From the NCBI GenBank assembly GCA_044361365.1, contig JBIKIW010000014.1:1-32880 (forward strand): DNA of 32,880 bases. The letters run 5' to 3'. This DNA is from JBIKIW01 sp044361365. GTDB lineage: Bacteria; Patescibacteriota; JACMRA01. Positions 1 through 8,122 of the stretch are shown piece after piece. How positions within the stretch are numbered: position 1 is the stretch's first letter; each line of letters opens with the position of its first letter. The position numbers and the translations under genes were made by a program. Below the pieces are notes generated by a model. The model saw only the letters and a list, made by a program, of their open reading frames with translations. It was not told the DNA's origin and did not search any database.

Positions 1-22
1 CTTCGGTGAAAAATTGCGACAT
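1..22 (-). CDS. 5' end of a gene running off the left edge
   Basis: Only the first seven codons are visible (MSQFFTE). I call it a gene because an AGGAG motif sits six bases upstream of the ATG (29-33, complement), one of the clearest ribosome binding sites in a window where such sites are rare. It follows the restriction-methylation gene on the same strand by about 86 bases, so it may be the next gene of that operon. The gap holds a 6-bp inverted repeat (GCTACA/TGTAGC) near 53-71 without a T-tract. No product can be inferred. Confidence 0.5.
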
Positions 23-108
23 AATATACTCCTAGGTTGGCAAGCTGTAAACTGCTACAAAAATATGTAGCTTGGTTAGTTTATGCACATATTTTTAAGC
101 TAGGCAAA

Positions 109-3100
109 CTAGTTCATATCAATCTCACCCACAACATTTTCAGTGTCACCAATTATTTCGACGGTTTTCTCGCTTATCCAAATCACTTTTTCTAGCGTCT
201 CGATTATTTGTGGTTTTAAGGTTCCCCAATTGTAATTATCAAAGTCGTGCTTGGCTTGTTCGGTATTTTTGGCTGGTTTGTGTTGCTCCAAAATCCACTC
301 TACGGCTGATCGGTTGCCGAGTTTGTAGTCCCAAGCTGTTTTTGGAATATTCACAATTTTGGTGTGGCTATCTAGGATTATTTCACCATTTATTTTGTCA
401 GCTTTTAGTATTGGAGTAGGGTTTTGAAGGTTTGGCGAAAGGTTTTTTGAGGTTTTGATTTGTACTATTTGAGTGGTTTTGTTTTTAACTTCTGTTTCTC
501 CTAAGTGCATTTTGCAAAGCTTTTTACCAAGCTCGGACCATTTCCAAAAATCTTCATAAAAAGGGATTCGTGGGAAATCTCGCTTTAGTTCGTTTTGATA
601 TTTTGTGCGATAATTTGGGTCGTGTAGGACTCCGTAAACATAATAAAAAATGTCGGTTTTGGTGATTGGTTTTGGGTCAAGTTCTTTATTTTGGGAGGAG
701 CTTTGAGTTTGGTTGGAGTTAGAAAGCACCCCGTCCTGCTTCGCAGTCCACCCCTCACGAGGGGAATTTTTATATTTTTTCTTAAATAGCTCCAAAGCCC
801 AGTCGGTAATATTGTCTTTTTTGAGTAGTTTTCCTTCTTTGGTTTTGTGGTAACGATATTGGGGAAAGAGGACATTTCCACCGTTTGTCATAAGATCTTG
901 TATATTCTTACTGTTAAAAAAATAAGATTCTGAATCTTTTCCAATTTTATAAACAATACAAACATTATCTAAATCTAAATTTTCTCCAAATATGTCGTAG
1001 TGGTTTTGAGTCAGTCTGTCGCTAAATAGTTTTTCATTGTAATAATATTTTTCTACGAAAGGTCGATAGTTAGATTTTATGATTTTAGTTTTATCAAATT
1101 TAGCCTTTTTACCAGCTTTTAAGTTGGCTAACAAAGTATGACTCCATTTGATTTTGTTACTTAGAACTTCACCACCGACGGTTAGTTTTTGGATTGGTGT
1201 TTGATTTGGTTTTGTCTGCTCTACAGAATCCACCCCGTCAACTTCGTTGCCACCCCTCAAGAGGGGAATTCCTTTTTTATACTTATCTATACTTTGGTTA
1301 TATTCCTGAATAAAAAATTTGGCTTTGTTTGCTAGGTTGTTTTTGTCCAAATCGTACACCCAATAGTCACGATTGGTTACCACACCGTTTGAATATAGGT
1401 CAAAAATAGCTTTTTCTTTTTGCTGGCCACCATCAACTTGTTTTTCTTTTTTACTTGCCAGTGGAGTCAGCTCGTCCCAGTCGTTTGTAGTTTGGTTTAG
1501 CCAATTGCCTTTGCGATCGATAGTTTTGGCAGTAAAGTTGATACGGGCAAATTGTTGGCTCAAAAAACTTAGCTCTTGGAGTTTGTTGGTTTTTCCTTTT
1601 GCCTCTAATTTGTAGTACAAAGTTCGGTTCTGCTTTTTGTCGTATTTACTCCAGTCAGGTAGGTTTGGATCGATTTCAGTTCTTACCAAAAAGCAGATTG
1701 CCACTCCGGTCATGATGTCAAAAACATTTCCGTCCGTTTCGCCAGCTCGCACATTTCCGCCACAGTCCACGATGTAGATTTGGTCAAATTCTTTGGTTAC
1801 ACTTTTTCTAAATCCATCAAAAGTGCGTGAGGTCACAAAGCTGGAGTTGGTGACAAATGCCACGATTCCCTTTGTGTCTATTCGGTCACTCGCCCACCTA
1901 AAAAACCTCGAGTACATGTCATAAACTTTGGTTTTTTGAGCGTTAGTTTCTTTTATATAGGTCTCTTTTATGCGATGATCAACTTTTTCATAAACTCGAT
2001 TGGCGTTGTTACTATTAAAATTCATCTGATTGGCATTGTATGGCGGGTTTCCCATTATAATGCTGATTTTTTGGTCATTTTGGCGTTGTATTCTAAGACT
2101 ATTTTCTAGGCTCACTCCACCAAAAAGGTCGTCTTTTTCGGCGTTGGCGTATTTTCCACCAAAGTAGATATTGTCCAAAGTATCCACTAAGGCGATGTTG
2201 GTAAATTCAAGATATTTCCCCATTTTTTGTTTGTAGGTAAATTCGATGTTGAGGTTGGCTACATAGTAGGGTAAAACAGCAATTTCGTTGCAAAAAAGCT
2301 CGTTTTGGTATTTGTATTCCAATTTGTTGGCTGGCAAATAGTCGATCAATTCAGTAATAAAAGTGCCTGTACCGGTGGCTGGGTCCAGGATTTTAACATT
2401 TTCATCCTCCAAAAATTTGCCAAAGTGCATATTGCTCAAAAACTGACAACCTTCGATTATAAATTTGACGATTTCGTTTGGGGTATAAACCACACCTAAA
2501 GTGTCGGCTTTGTCGGGATTGTAGTGTTTGTAGAAATTTTCGTAGATGAGTTTTAAGAATTTTTGTTTTTCATGGTGGTCGCTGATTTGACTGGCTCTAG
2601 CTTTGATGATTTTGTAGTAGCTTTGCAAATTGGCTAGTAGTTTTCGCTTGGTTTGCCCAAAAAAGAAGGTGTTTTCAAGCTCCAAAAGCTGTTTGGCAAT
2701 GTTATTTTCACGGTGAAACTGACTTTCATCAAAAACCGAAATAAAAATTTCTTCAGTCAAAATATGCTGAATAAGCATTTCCTGGACATCTTCAGTAGTC
2801 ATCTGAGGGTTGATCGATTCCCTACAAAGCTCCAAAAATTGCTTCTGATTTTTGCTAAAGTCAGAGTTGCTTTCAGCGTGCTTGATTAACTCTCTTAGGC
2901 TTTTTACAATTTGAGGAATGTCGCTACTAAATCTCTCGATCGCTAGTTCAAAGTCAAGAATTTCAGGTCTTTTGTAACTTAAAAGCTTTTTCAAAATTTT
3001 ATCCAATTCATCTGGATTTTTCATGTTTATTCTAGCTACTTCTTGCCCTGCCTGAAATAACACTGCGGTTTGGGAATCTTCAAAAATGATATTGTCGTTT

Positions 3101-3390
3101 GGGTAACCTTTGGCAAATTTCTTGCTAATCTCTTTGTCTAAATCATCATCTTCATCTTTAGCTTCCCAGTAACCCCAATCCAATCTCAAACCATCTTTGA
3201 TTGTCCCGTCAGGATAATTGCGGGTATTTTTGTATTCCAATTCATCCACCAAAACAAAACCTTTGGCTCTGGAATATTCATTTAGCAGGTTGTGAAATGC
3301 TGATCTAATAGCACTTTCTTTGTTATCACCTCCGTGTTGGTTTATTTTTTCTAGTTCTTGATAGTAATTTTGAATTGCAGAAGCTGACAT
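109..3390 (-). CDS. Type IIG / Type ISP-like restriction-methylation fusion protein, helicase-less
   Basis: A single-chain R-M protein of 1093 aa. The N-terminus has an Mrr-like PD-(D/E)XK nuclease pattern (D71, E76, K78 within LDWGYWEAKD). The middle is an N6-adenine methyltransferase: the GVVYTPNEIVKFI segment at 299-311, SAM-binding motif DPATGTGTF at 336-344 and catalytic NPPY at 448-451. The rest resembles the C-terminal target-recognition region of Type ISP enzymes such as LlaBIII. Type ISP enzymes are usually about 1,500 aa with an SF2 helicase between nuclease and methylase; here the nuclease runs straight into the methylase and no helicase motifs are seen, so a Type IIG mode of action is likelier. 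Two palindromic elements sit in frame inside the C-terminal half (described separately). It begins with ATG and ends with TAG. Family assignment is firm; exact subtype is inferred. Confidence 0.85.
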   Translation of the reverse strand: MSASAIQNYYQELEKINQHGGDNKESAIRSAFHNLLNEYSRAKGFVLVDELEYKNTRNYPDGTIKDGLRLDWGYWEAKDEDDDLDKEISKKFAKGYPNDNIIFEDSQTAVLFQAGQEVARINMKNPDELDKILKKLLSYKRPEILDFELAIERFSSDIPQIVKSLRELIKHAESNSDFSKNQKQFLELCRESINPQMTTEDVQEMLIQHILTEEIFISVFDESQFHRENNIAKQLLELENTFFFGQTKRKLLANLQSYYKIIKARASQISDHHEKQKFLKLIYENFYKHYNPDKADTLGVVYTPNEIVKFIIEGCQFLSNMHFGKFLEDENVKILDPATGTGTFITELIDYLPANKLEYKYQNELFCNEIAVLPYYVANLNIEFTYKQKMGKYLEFTNIALVDTLDNIYFGGKYANAEKDDLFGGVSLENSLRIQRQNDQKISIIMGNPPYNANQMNFNSNNANRVYEKVDHRIKETYIKETNAQKTKVYDMYSRFFRWASDRIDTKGIVAFVTNSSFVTSRTFDGFRKSVTKEFDQIYIVDCGGNVRAGETDGNVFDIMTGVAICFLVRTEIDPNLPDWSKYDKKQNRTLYYKLEAKGKTNKLQELSFLSQQFARINFTAKTIDRKGNWLNQTTNDWDELTPLASKKEKQVDGGQQKEKAIFDLYSNGVVTNRDYWVYDLDKNNLANKAKFFIQEYNQSIDKYKKGIPLLRGGNEVDGVDSVEQTKPNQTPIQKLTVGGEVLSNKIKWSHTLLANLKAGKKAKFDKTKIIKSNYRPFVEKYYYNEKLFSDRLTQNHYDIFGENLDLDNVCIVYKIGKDSESYFFNSKNIQDLMTNGGNVLFPQYRYHKTKEGKLLKKDNITDWALELFKKKYKNSPREGWTAKQDGVLSNSNQTQSSSQNKELDPKPITKTDIFYYVYGVLHDPNYRTKYQNELKRDFPRIPFYEDFWKWSELGKKLCKMHLGETEVKNKTTQIVQIKTSKNLSPNLQNPTPILKADKINGEIILDSHTKIVNIPKTAWDYKLGNRSAVEWILEQHKPAKNTEQAKHDFDNYNWGTLKPQIIETLEKVIWISEKTVEIIGDTENVVGEIDMN
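727..768. repeat. Double-hairpin palindromic element inside the R-M gene, copy 1
   Basis: Two adjacent hairpins: CTGC-TTC-GCAG (736-746) and CCCCTC-AC-GAGGGG (751-764), with a CACCCCGTC lead-in. It is read through in frame on the minus strand as NSPREGWTAKQDGV. It is GC-rich compared with the surrounding gene. Copy 2 lies about 500 bases away in the same orientation and a degenerate relative is intergenic at 8026-8066. The arrangement recalls protein-coding palindromic elements such as those of Rickettsia. Confidence 0.75.
1231..1270. repeat. Double-hairpin palindromic element inside the R-M gene, copy 2
   Basis: Same layout as the copy at 727-768: CAAC-TTC-GTTG (1239-1249), then CCCCTC-AA-GAGGGG (1253-1266). 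Against copy 1 the first stem shows two compensatory changes (CTGC/GCAG against CAAC/GTTG) and keeps the TTC loop. It is two bases shorter, so the second hairpin is translated in another frame (IPLLRGGNEVDGV) while the outer frame of the gene stays open. Confidence 0.75.
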
Positions 3391-3471
3391 ACTTTGTTGA
3401 GTTTGAGATTATCGCTACCTAGCAAAGCAGTCTTTTTGGGAATTTGTAAAGGTTTAGAGGTTGGTTTTTTC

Positions 3472-4263
3472 TTAATTTCCATCCGAATAAGTCGCAAATC
3501 TTTTGTGTCCAATTTTGATTATTTCTAGGGGGATTTCAAAAAGTTCGGACAGGTTTTGGTTTGTTAAAATTTTGTCCAAATCGCCTTGCTTAAAAACTTC
3601 ACCATTTTTTATCATGATCACTTTATTTGTATTTAAAGGAATTTCCTCGAGGTGGTGAGTGATTGTAATTAAGGTTTGATTTGTGGCTAAATGGCTCAGT
3701 TCTTGCAAAAACTCTTCTCTGCTTGGAATATCAAGCCCCTGACAAGGTTCGTCTAAAATTAGGATTTTTGGCTGATTAATCAGGCTTCTGGCGAGTAGGA
3801 TTTTGCGTTTTTCTCCGTCCGAAAGGATTTCAAAGGCGGTTTCAAAAAGCTCTGAAATTCCAAAATTTTCCAAAAGTTCTCGGGTTTTTTGCCTAGCATT
3901 TTCTAGTTTTTCTGGTTCAATTTTCCCAAAATAATTATCCACTCCACTTGCTACAATCTGCCAAGCTGGCATTTTTGGCTCAAACCCATAAAGCTGACGA
4001 CTGCTTAAAAATCCTATTTGTTTGCGTAAATCCCACAAATTTGTTTGCCCAATTTGCTTGCCAAGAATTTCCAAAAAGCTTCCATAACTAGGAATTTGGT
4101 CAACTGCTAGAATTTGCCCAAGTAGGCTTTTTCCAGCTCCGTTTGGTCCTAAAATGAGTGTATTTTCTCCAGAGTTGATTTCAAAATTTAAATTGTCTAA
4201 AAGTTTTTTGCCACCACGAATTAGAGATAAGTTTTTGGCTTTGATTAAAGGTTTTTCGGTCAT
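3472..4263 (-). CDS. ABC transporter ATP-binding protein, orphan
   Basis: A complete ABC ATPase of 263 aa: Walker A GPNGAGKS (39-46), signature LSDGE (147-151), Walker B ILILDEP (167-173) and an H-loop at H203/H204 (TITHH). The signature has D where LSGGE is usual. No permease or binding protein adjoins it: the next gene on the strand is the R-M gene about 80 bases downstream. It may serve a permease encoded elsewhere, possibly the ATPase-less permease at 12596-13423, but that is speculative. The overall look resembles the single-domain ATPases related to ModF/YlmA. Substrate unknown. Confidence 0.85.
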   Translation of the reverse strand: MTEKPLIKAKNLSLIRGGKKLLDNLNFEINSGENTLILGPNGAGKSLLGQILAVDQIPSYGSFLEILGKQIGQTNLWDLRKQIGFLSSRQLYGFEPKMPAWQIVASGVDNYFGKIEPEKLENARQKTRELLENFGISELFETAFEILSDGEKRKILLARSLINQPKILILDEPCQGLDIPSREEFLQELSHLATNQTLITITHHLEEIPLNTNKVIMIKNGEVFKQGDLDKILTNQNLSELFEIPLEIIKIGHKRFATYSDGN

Positions 4264-4293
4264 TCAAGTTTTATTAGTTAAATCTAATATTTT

Positions 4294-5145
4294 TTACTTA
4301 TAAGTCTTAAACTCTAGGCTTTGTATCAAATGGGATTCGTCTGGTGACCACTGACTTAGCAGATAAGCAAATTTGTCTGTTTTAAAAAGAAAACCACCTC
4401 TTCCATTAAACTCACCTTCAATACCAACAAATATTACAGCTTCAAAGTTTGTAACTAAATCGCAGGATTTGTTTGTTAATTTTGCTTTGCTGCAAAAATC
4501 CTTTTTCTCTAAAATTTTGCTGGTGGAATTGCTTCTAACTTCAGCTAACACTTTATCATAATTTGTAGCGTAATCACAGGCTAAGTGTGATGAAACGGAC
4601 TCTCTTTGGACAGCAAGACCAAAAGAATAAGCCTTTAAGTTAGAATAACCAGCATTAGCTAGATACTCAGTTTTATCGTATATTACAACATTTTCAATGT
4701 TACCTGTGTTTTTATAGTTTTCTTTATATTTGTTTAAAAAAGTTGCTTCAAGATTACATTCTTTGATTACAAAAGTCTTTTTATCAATCTCAATAACTGA
4801 ACTTGATGAGCTTGAGCTAGTTGAACTTGAAATTGTTTGAACTGAAGAGACAACGCTACCACTAGAAGCTCGAACTACATTTACATTCGAATAAACCGAA
4901 CTTACCTGACTAGAAACCGAGCTTGAACTTGAAGATTGTGAGCTACTATTTGAGCTAGAAGTTTTGGATAAAGAACTTGAAGATATTTTTGAAGAAACTA
5001 AATTTGAATACTCGTAAGAACCTTTTACACTGGGTTTTTTATTTGAAATTTTAGTAAAAGCTACAACGCTTGTAGTTAAGCCTATTATTAAAATCAGTGT
5101 GGATAAAATTATAATATTTTTTTTTGTGAAATGTGATTTTAGCAT
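4294..5145 (-). CDS. Membrane-anchored secreted protein with Ser-rich linker
   Basis: 283 aa, not recognised. A basic N-terminus is followed by one hydrophobic segment (about 10-30), a linker made almost wholly of Ser with some Val/Thr (about 47-119), and a C-terminal domain of about 160 aa with four Cys that could form disulfides. The layout implies an anchored extracytoplasmic domain held off the membrane by a flexible stalk. The next upstream gene (5340-6233) repeats the layout and the Cys count, so the two may be divergent paralogues. No lipobox is seen. The gene ends about 30 bases before the ABC ATPase start on the same strand. Confidence 0.7.
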   Translation of the reverse strand: MLKSHFTKKNIIILSTLILIIGLTTSVVAFTKISNKKPSVKGSYEYSNLVSSKISSSSLSKTSSSNSSSQSSSSSSVSSQVSSVYSNVNVVRASSGSVVSSVQTISSSTSSSSSSSVIEIDKKTFVIKECNLEATFLNKYKENYKNTGNIENVVIYDKTEYLANAGYSNLKAYSFGLAVQRESVSSHLACDYATNYDKVLAEVRSNSTSKILEKKDFCSKAKLTNKSCDLVTNFEAVIFVGIEGEFNGRGGFLFKTDKFAYLLSQWSPDESHLIQSLEFKTYK

Positions 5146-5280
5146 AGTATAGTCCGTACATTGTACTAAGGAAAACTAATTAGTATTCGTCAAAAGTTTC
5201 TTTTTTAAATTGACCTAGCTCGTTAGTAACTTGCAGTTATTTCCACAACATCAAAAAAGCTTAGAGCTGCCATTTTAGGC

Positions 5281-5308
5281 AAACAAAACCCCCGAGGGTG
5301 AGTCGGGG
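5281..5308 (-). terminator. Rho-independent terminator after the 5340-6233 gene
   Basis: On the minus strand a stem CCCCGA/TCGGGG (5290-5295, 5303-5308) is followed by GGTTTTGTTT. It lies just past the stop at 5340 and separates the two Ser-linker genes into different transcripts. Confidence 0.65.
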
Positions 5309-5339
5309 AGAAAGTTGTTTAGGGTTGGTTTAGGTTTTA

Positions 5340-6233
5340 TTATAGGGCAAAAACCTCTAGCAAATCTTTAATTTTAGCGTCAATTTCTTGTTTTGCAAGA
5401 GTGTCATTTTTAACAATATTATCAATACATTTAGCCAGGTTCGAATCGTTTGGACATTTTTCAGTAATTTGAGTGACGGAAATTAGATTCCCTGAAATCA
5501 TTATCAAATTATCGCCTTTGGTAGCAAAAATACGAACTGAAATACTAGGAATTCCAGATTGACCTTCACCAACAATTATAGCTCTAGCAGAATCAGTTTT
5601 GGGATAATCTACAGTTTTTTGAGTGATTTGGTAGCTATAAAATCCTCCACAACTATCTCTAAATGTATCTAAAATAGCTCCACCGTTGTTTTCACCATTA
5701 CCTTGAAAATCTACTGTATTGTAGCCAACGCCGGTTTTGACCATATCAACAGTTTTTTGAAAATTATCCAATTGCTGCTGATTTTTGTTTAAAAGTTTAC
5801 TTGTAATTGTCATGGTTGAGTCAGTTTGGTAATAATAGCTAACGATGTTTGAAATTCCACAGATTTCAGGATTGCCACTTGCATCTGCTGAGTAGGGAGT
5901 GTCGTTCACAGTTTTTCGCATTTCAGAGACTTTGACGGGAATAATGTCAGCCATTGCAACCATAGGTTTGTTGATTTGAACTGAGGATACTGCTGAACTT
6001 TGAGTAATGGAATTTGTCTTTGAACTAGAACCCGCTTCACTCGAAATTGAGCTAGAGGATTGTGAACTATTTAAACTTGAAGAAGGGTTAGAGCTACTGC
6101 TAGAAGATTTGTTTCCGGAAATAATTGTACTCGGTTTAAATTCTTTAGGAGCCAATCCTTCAGTAGCAAATACTCCTACAATAGAAATAAAGATTAAAAA
6201 TATAGCCGTTGCTAGGATTGTGTTTTTGCTAAT
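5340..6233 (-). CDS. Second Ser-linker membrane-anchored secreted protein, probable ATT start
   Basis: Not recognised. The first conventional start is a TTG at 6155, giving 271 aa that begin directly before the Ser-rich linker. The frame stays open upstream for more than 30 further codons and encodes ISKNTILATAIFLIFISIVG, an obvious membrane anchor resembling the N-terminus of the neighbour at 4294-5145. No ATG, GTG or TTG occurs in that stretch; the ATT at 6231-6233 is the best-placed initiator and gives about 297 aa. A good minus-strand promoter at 6280-6308 agrees with a start there. The C-terminal domain has four Cys. I am confident of the gene; the ATT start is inferred. Confidence 0.7.
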   Translation of the reverse strand: MSKNTILATAIFLIFISIVGVFATEGLAPKEFKPSTIISGNKSSSSSSNPSSSLNSSQSSSSISSEAGSSSKTNSITQSSAVSSVQINKPMVAMADIIPVKVSEMRKTVNDTPYSADASGNPEICGISNIVSYYYQTDSTMTITSKLLNKNQQQLDNFQKTVDMVKTGVGYNTVDFQGNGENNGGAILDTFRDSCGGFYSYQITQKTVDYPKTDSARAIIVGEGQSGIPSISVRIFATKGDNLIMISGNLISVTQITEKCPNDSNLAKCIDNIVKNDTLAKQEIDAKIKDLLEVFAL

Positions 6234-6279
6234 CCAATCTTTGAGTTGTGTAAAAGACGTATTGAGTTGTTGTTATAAG

Positions 6280-6308
6280 AGTATAATAAATGAATTGTTT
6301 TTGGTAAA
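6280..6308 (-). promoter_or_regulatory. Sigma-70-type promoter for the 5340-6233 gene
   Basis: Minus strand: -35 TTTACC (6303-6308), 17-base spacer, -10 TATACT (6280-6285). The predicted start of transcription near 6273 leaves about 40 bases to the ATT at 6233 but about 118 to the TTG at 6155. Confidence 0.6.
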
Positions 6309-6431
6309 ACTTCTTTACACAATAAAGGTTTTAGATTGGGTTGAAAAAAATACAAGACAGTTTATCTCTCCAGTGGAATGTCTAGAACAATCACATCTAA
6401 TCTGCCATATGTAGTTAACGGGTAGATGTTA

Positions 6432-6460
6432 TTTACAATCAGTTTTTGTTGGTTTATAAT
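6432..6460 (+). promoter_or_regulatory. Strong sigma-70-type promoter for the 6489-7367 gene
   Basis: -35 TTTACA (6432-6437), 17-base spacer, perfect -10 TATAAT (6455-6460). It overlaps the in-frame ATG at 6426, so that ATG cannot be the start of this transcript; the usable start lies downstream. Confidence 0.75.
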
Positions 6461-6488
6461 AGGTAGATACAAATTTTTTCTTACCATT

Positions 6489-7367
6489 TTGCTTTCCAAA
6501 AAATTCAGCTTCAATCTTGGTTTCGAACTTTGGGAAATCTTAACCGCATTTACTTTGGCTTTGACCTTGGCTAGCTTTTTGTTGTGGTATTCGGGGTTGC
6601 AGCCTAAGCACATTCAGGATCAATTTATTTGGCAAGAACAATCTAAAAGCACTCTTTATAACAGTGGTTTGGAAATGGATAAAGTAAATTTGAGTGGTCT
6701 AAAAGCTCTCCCAAAAGCACCAACTGATTACTGCCAAACGACAGAATCTGACTTTCAAACAAACAAAACAACCTACAACCAAAACAAAGAGGTGCTACAG
6801 ATTCAACAAAAAAATATTCAATCGATCAAGGAAGGTGCTAAAACCAACACTTCTTATACAGGAAGTCAAAAAAGCTTTGGGAGTTTACTAAAAAGCTATG
6901 AAAACTATTTGGACAAAACCAAAACTGGATTAGAAAAGAAACTTTTTATTTCGGAGCAGGTTGCAAATATTAGAAAAGCTAAAGGAGTTTTTTGCACAAA
7001 AGATAAGAAAATAGAGACTTTACCCTTAACAACTTTTCAAGAATTATCCTTAGAAAGAGGCACTAGTAGTGACAAAAATTTACAAGCTTTGGCTGATAAT
7101 TCAAGTGATATTTTGAATGCAGTAAAAGGGTTGGAGTCAAAAACCTTAACTGAAATTGAACCTGAAAAACAAGAATTGTTAAAAACCAAATATCAAACTT
7201 TTTGGCTTATAGAAGATATAGATCAAGTAAACCTAGAATTACCAACCAACAGTCGAGCAGACATTTTGGTGGCTTTTAAGGAGTTTGAAAACTGGCAGGC
7301 AGATTTTGTGAAAAAGGAGAAAGATTTGGATAAGAAGGTGGTTTTTATAGTTAGAGATGCGGGGTGA
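6489..7367 (+). CDS. Membrane-anchored extracytoplasmic protein of unknown function
   Basis: Not recognised. The frame opens with an ATG at 6426, but the promoter at 6432-6460 lies inside those first codons. I therefore place the start at TTG 6489, giving MLSKKFSFNLGFELWEIL: a basic N-terminus, then one hydrophobic segment (about 15-33). The remaining 250 or so residues are hydrophilic, rich in K, Q, T and L, and helical in character with coiled-coil-like stretches; two Cys (in DYCQ and VFCTKD) could pair. It is divergent from the Ser-linker gene at 5340-6233 and may belong to the same surface set. Confidence 0.65.
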   Translation: MLSKKFSFNLGFELWEILTAFTLALTLASFLLWYSGLQPKHIQDQFIWQEQSKSTLYNSGLEMDKVNLSGLKALPKAPTDYCQTTESDFQTNKTTYNQNKEVLQIQQKNIQSIKEGAKTNTSYTGSQKSFGSLLKSYENYLDKTKTGLEKKLFISEQVANIRKAKGVFCTKDKKIETLPLTTFQELSLERGTSSDKNLQALADNSSDILNAVKGLESKTLTEIEPEKQELLKTKYQTFWLIEDIDQVNLELPTNSRADILVAFKEFENWQADFVKKEKDLDKKVVFIVRDAG

Positions 7368-7522
7368 AATTTTAATAAAACTCCAATATTTTTTTTCGAA
7401 CTAATCCTTTATGTTTATTTTAAGATCTTTGTGGAACTTGCAAAGAGTGTGTCTGTATGTTATGACTAAAGTAGATTTACTGAAGTTTTAGTAGGTAATT
7501 CGGGATTTAAATTTATCATATT

Positions 7523-7874
7523 TTGGAGTTTTTTGTTATAAAGTCTAAATTGTTTGGTTTGGCGATTGTTAGTTTTTTCTTGGTTGGCTGTAACTCCTCT
7601 GCCGTTTCTCAAAAAAAATTACGAAAATACAAAATTTACATTAACAAAATACACAGATGGAACAGTTTCTCTGATTGTTGAGACGCAAAATCAAAATAGA
7701 CCTGTAAGAACACTCAGGAGACAGTGTGTTAAAAGTTTTGCAGGAAACCTTGGGGTGCAAGGGGTAGTTGCAAGTATGATAGTTGAAAATGTAAATTGGT
7801 CGAAAAACAATACTTTGATTGTAAGGACGTCAACAGCTGAGCCGACACCACTAACTCCAAAATGTTCCAAATAA
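7523..7874 (+). pseudogene. Lipoprotein gene split by a frameshift in an A8 tract
   Basis: One frame encodes a lipoprotein signal peptide (IKSKLFGLAIVSFFLVGCNS, lipobox LVGC, Cys codon 7589-7591) and then stops soon afterwards. A second frame, open to the TAA at 7874, carries the body (NYENTKFTLTKYTDGTVSL onward, about 85 aa). The two join cleanly if one A is removed from the run of eight at 7611-7618. This is either a decayed gene, a phase-variable or slippage site, or a sequencing error. The start of the signal peptide is unclear: TTG at 7523 or 7550. Downstream function unknown; it probably coded a small surface lipoprotein. Confidence 0.6.
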
Positions 7875-8025
7875 TATAACCTCCAAGGTAAAATCGAAAA
7901 CTATATTCTATGATCTGCAAGCTGGTTTTTCCAAGAGCAAATAGAATTAGCTAGTAAATTTTACTGCATTTCATTGATTCTTCCCTAAAGGAGGAATTTT
8001 TGTTTTATAGCTCCAAGATTCAACC

Positions 8026-8066
8026 AAACCCTTTGTCCTTCGGACATTTCCCTTGTCAGGGCAAAA
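8026..8066. repeat. Degenerate intergenic relative of the double-hairpin element
   Basis: Two adjacent hairpins in the same order as in the R-M gene: TGTCC-TTC-GGACA (8034-8046), with the TTC loop kept, then CCCT-TGTC-AGGG (8050-8061). It sits in the 250-base gap between the frameshifted lipoprotein and the ABC permease gene. The rest of that gap shows nothing I can support. Confidence 0.55.
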
Positions 8067-8122
8067 CTTATTTAATTTTTTGTTGCTGTAGTTACTTTTT
8101 CAAATTGATTCTACCTTTTGGC

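Noticed and set aside
53..71. Terminator between the R-M gene and the left-edge gene
   Set aside because: A 6-bp stem is present but no T-tract follows on either strand.
585..881. Separate minus-strand gene inside the R-M gene
   Set aside because: It is another frame of the R-M gene and its look comes from the palindromic element; no start signal and no recognisable sequence.
727..1270. CRISPR array
   Set aside because: Only two copies about 500 bases apart, inside a coding frame, unequal in length and each a double hairpin; no spacers.
6007..6414. Plus-strand gene opposite the Ser linker
   Set aside because: Its Glu/Leu-rich protein is the antisense of Ser codon runs and it crosses the divergent promoters.
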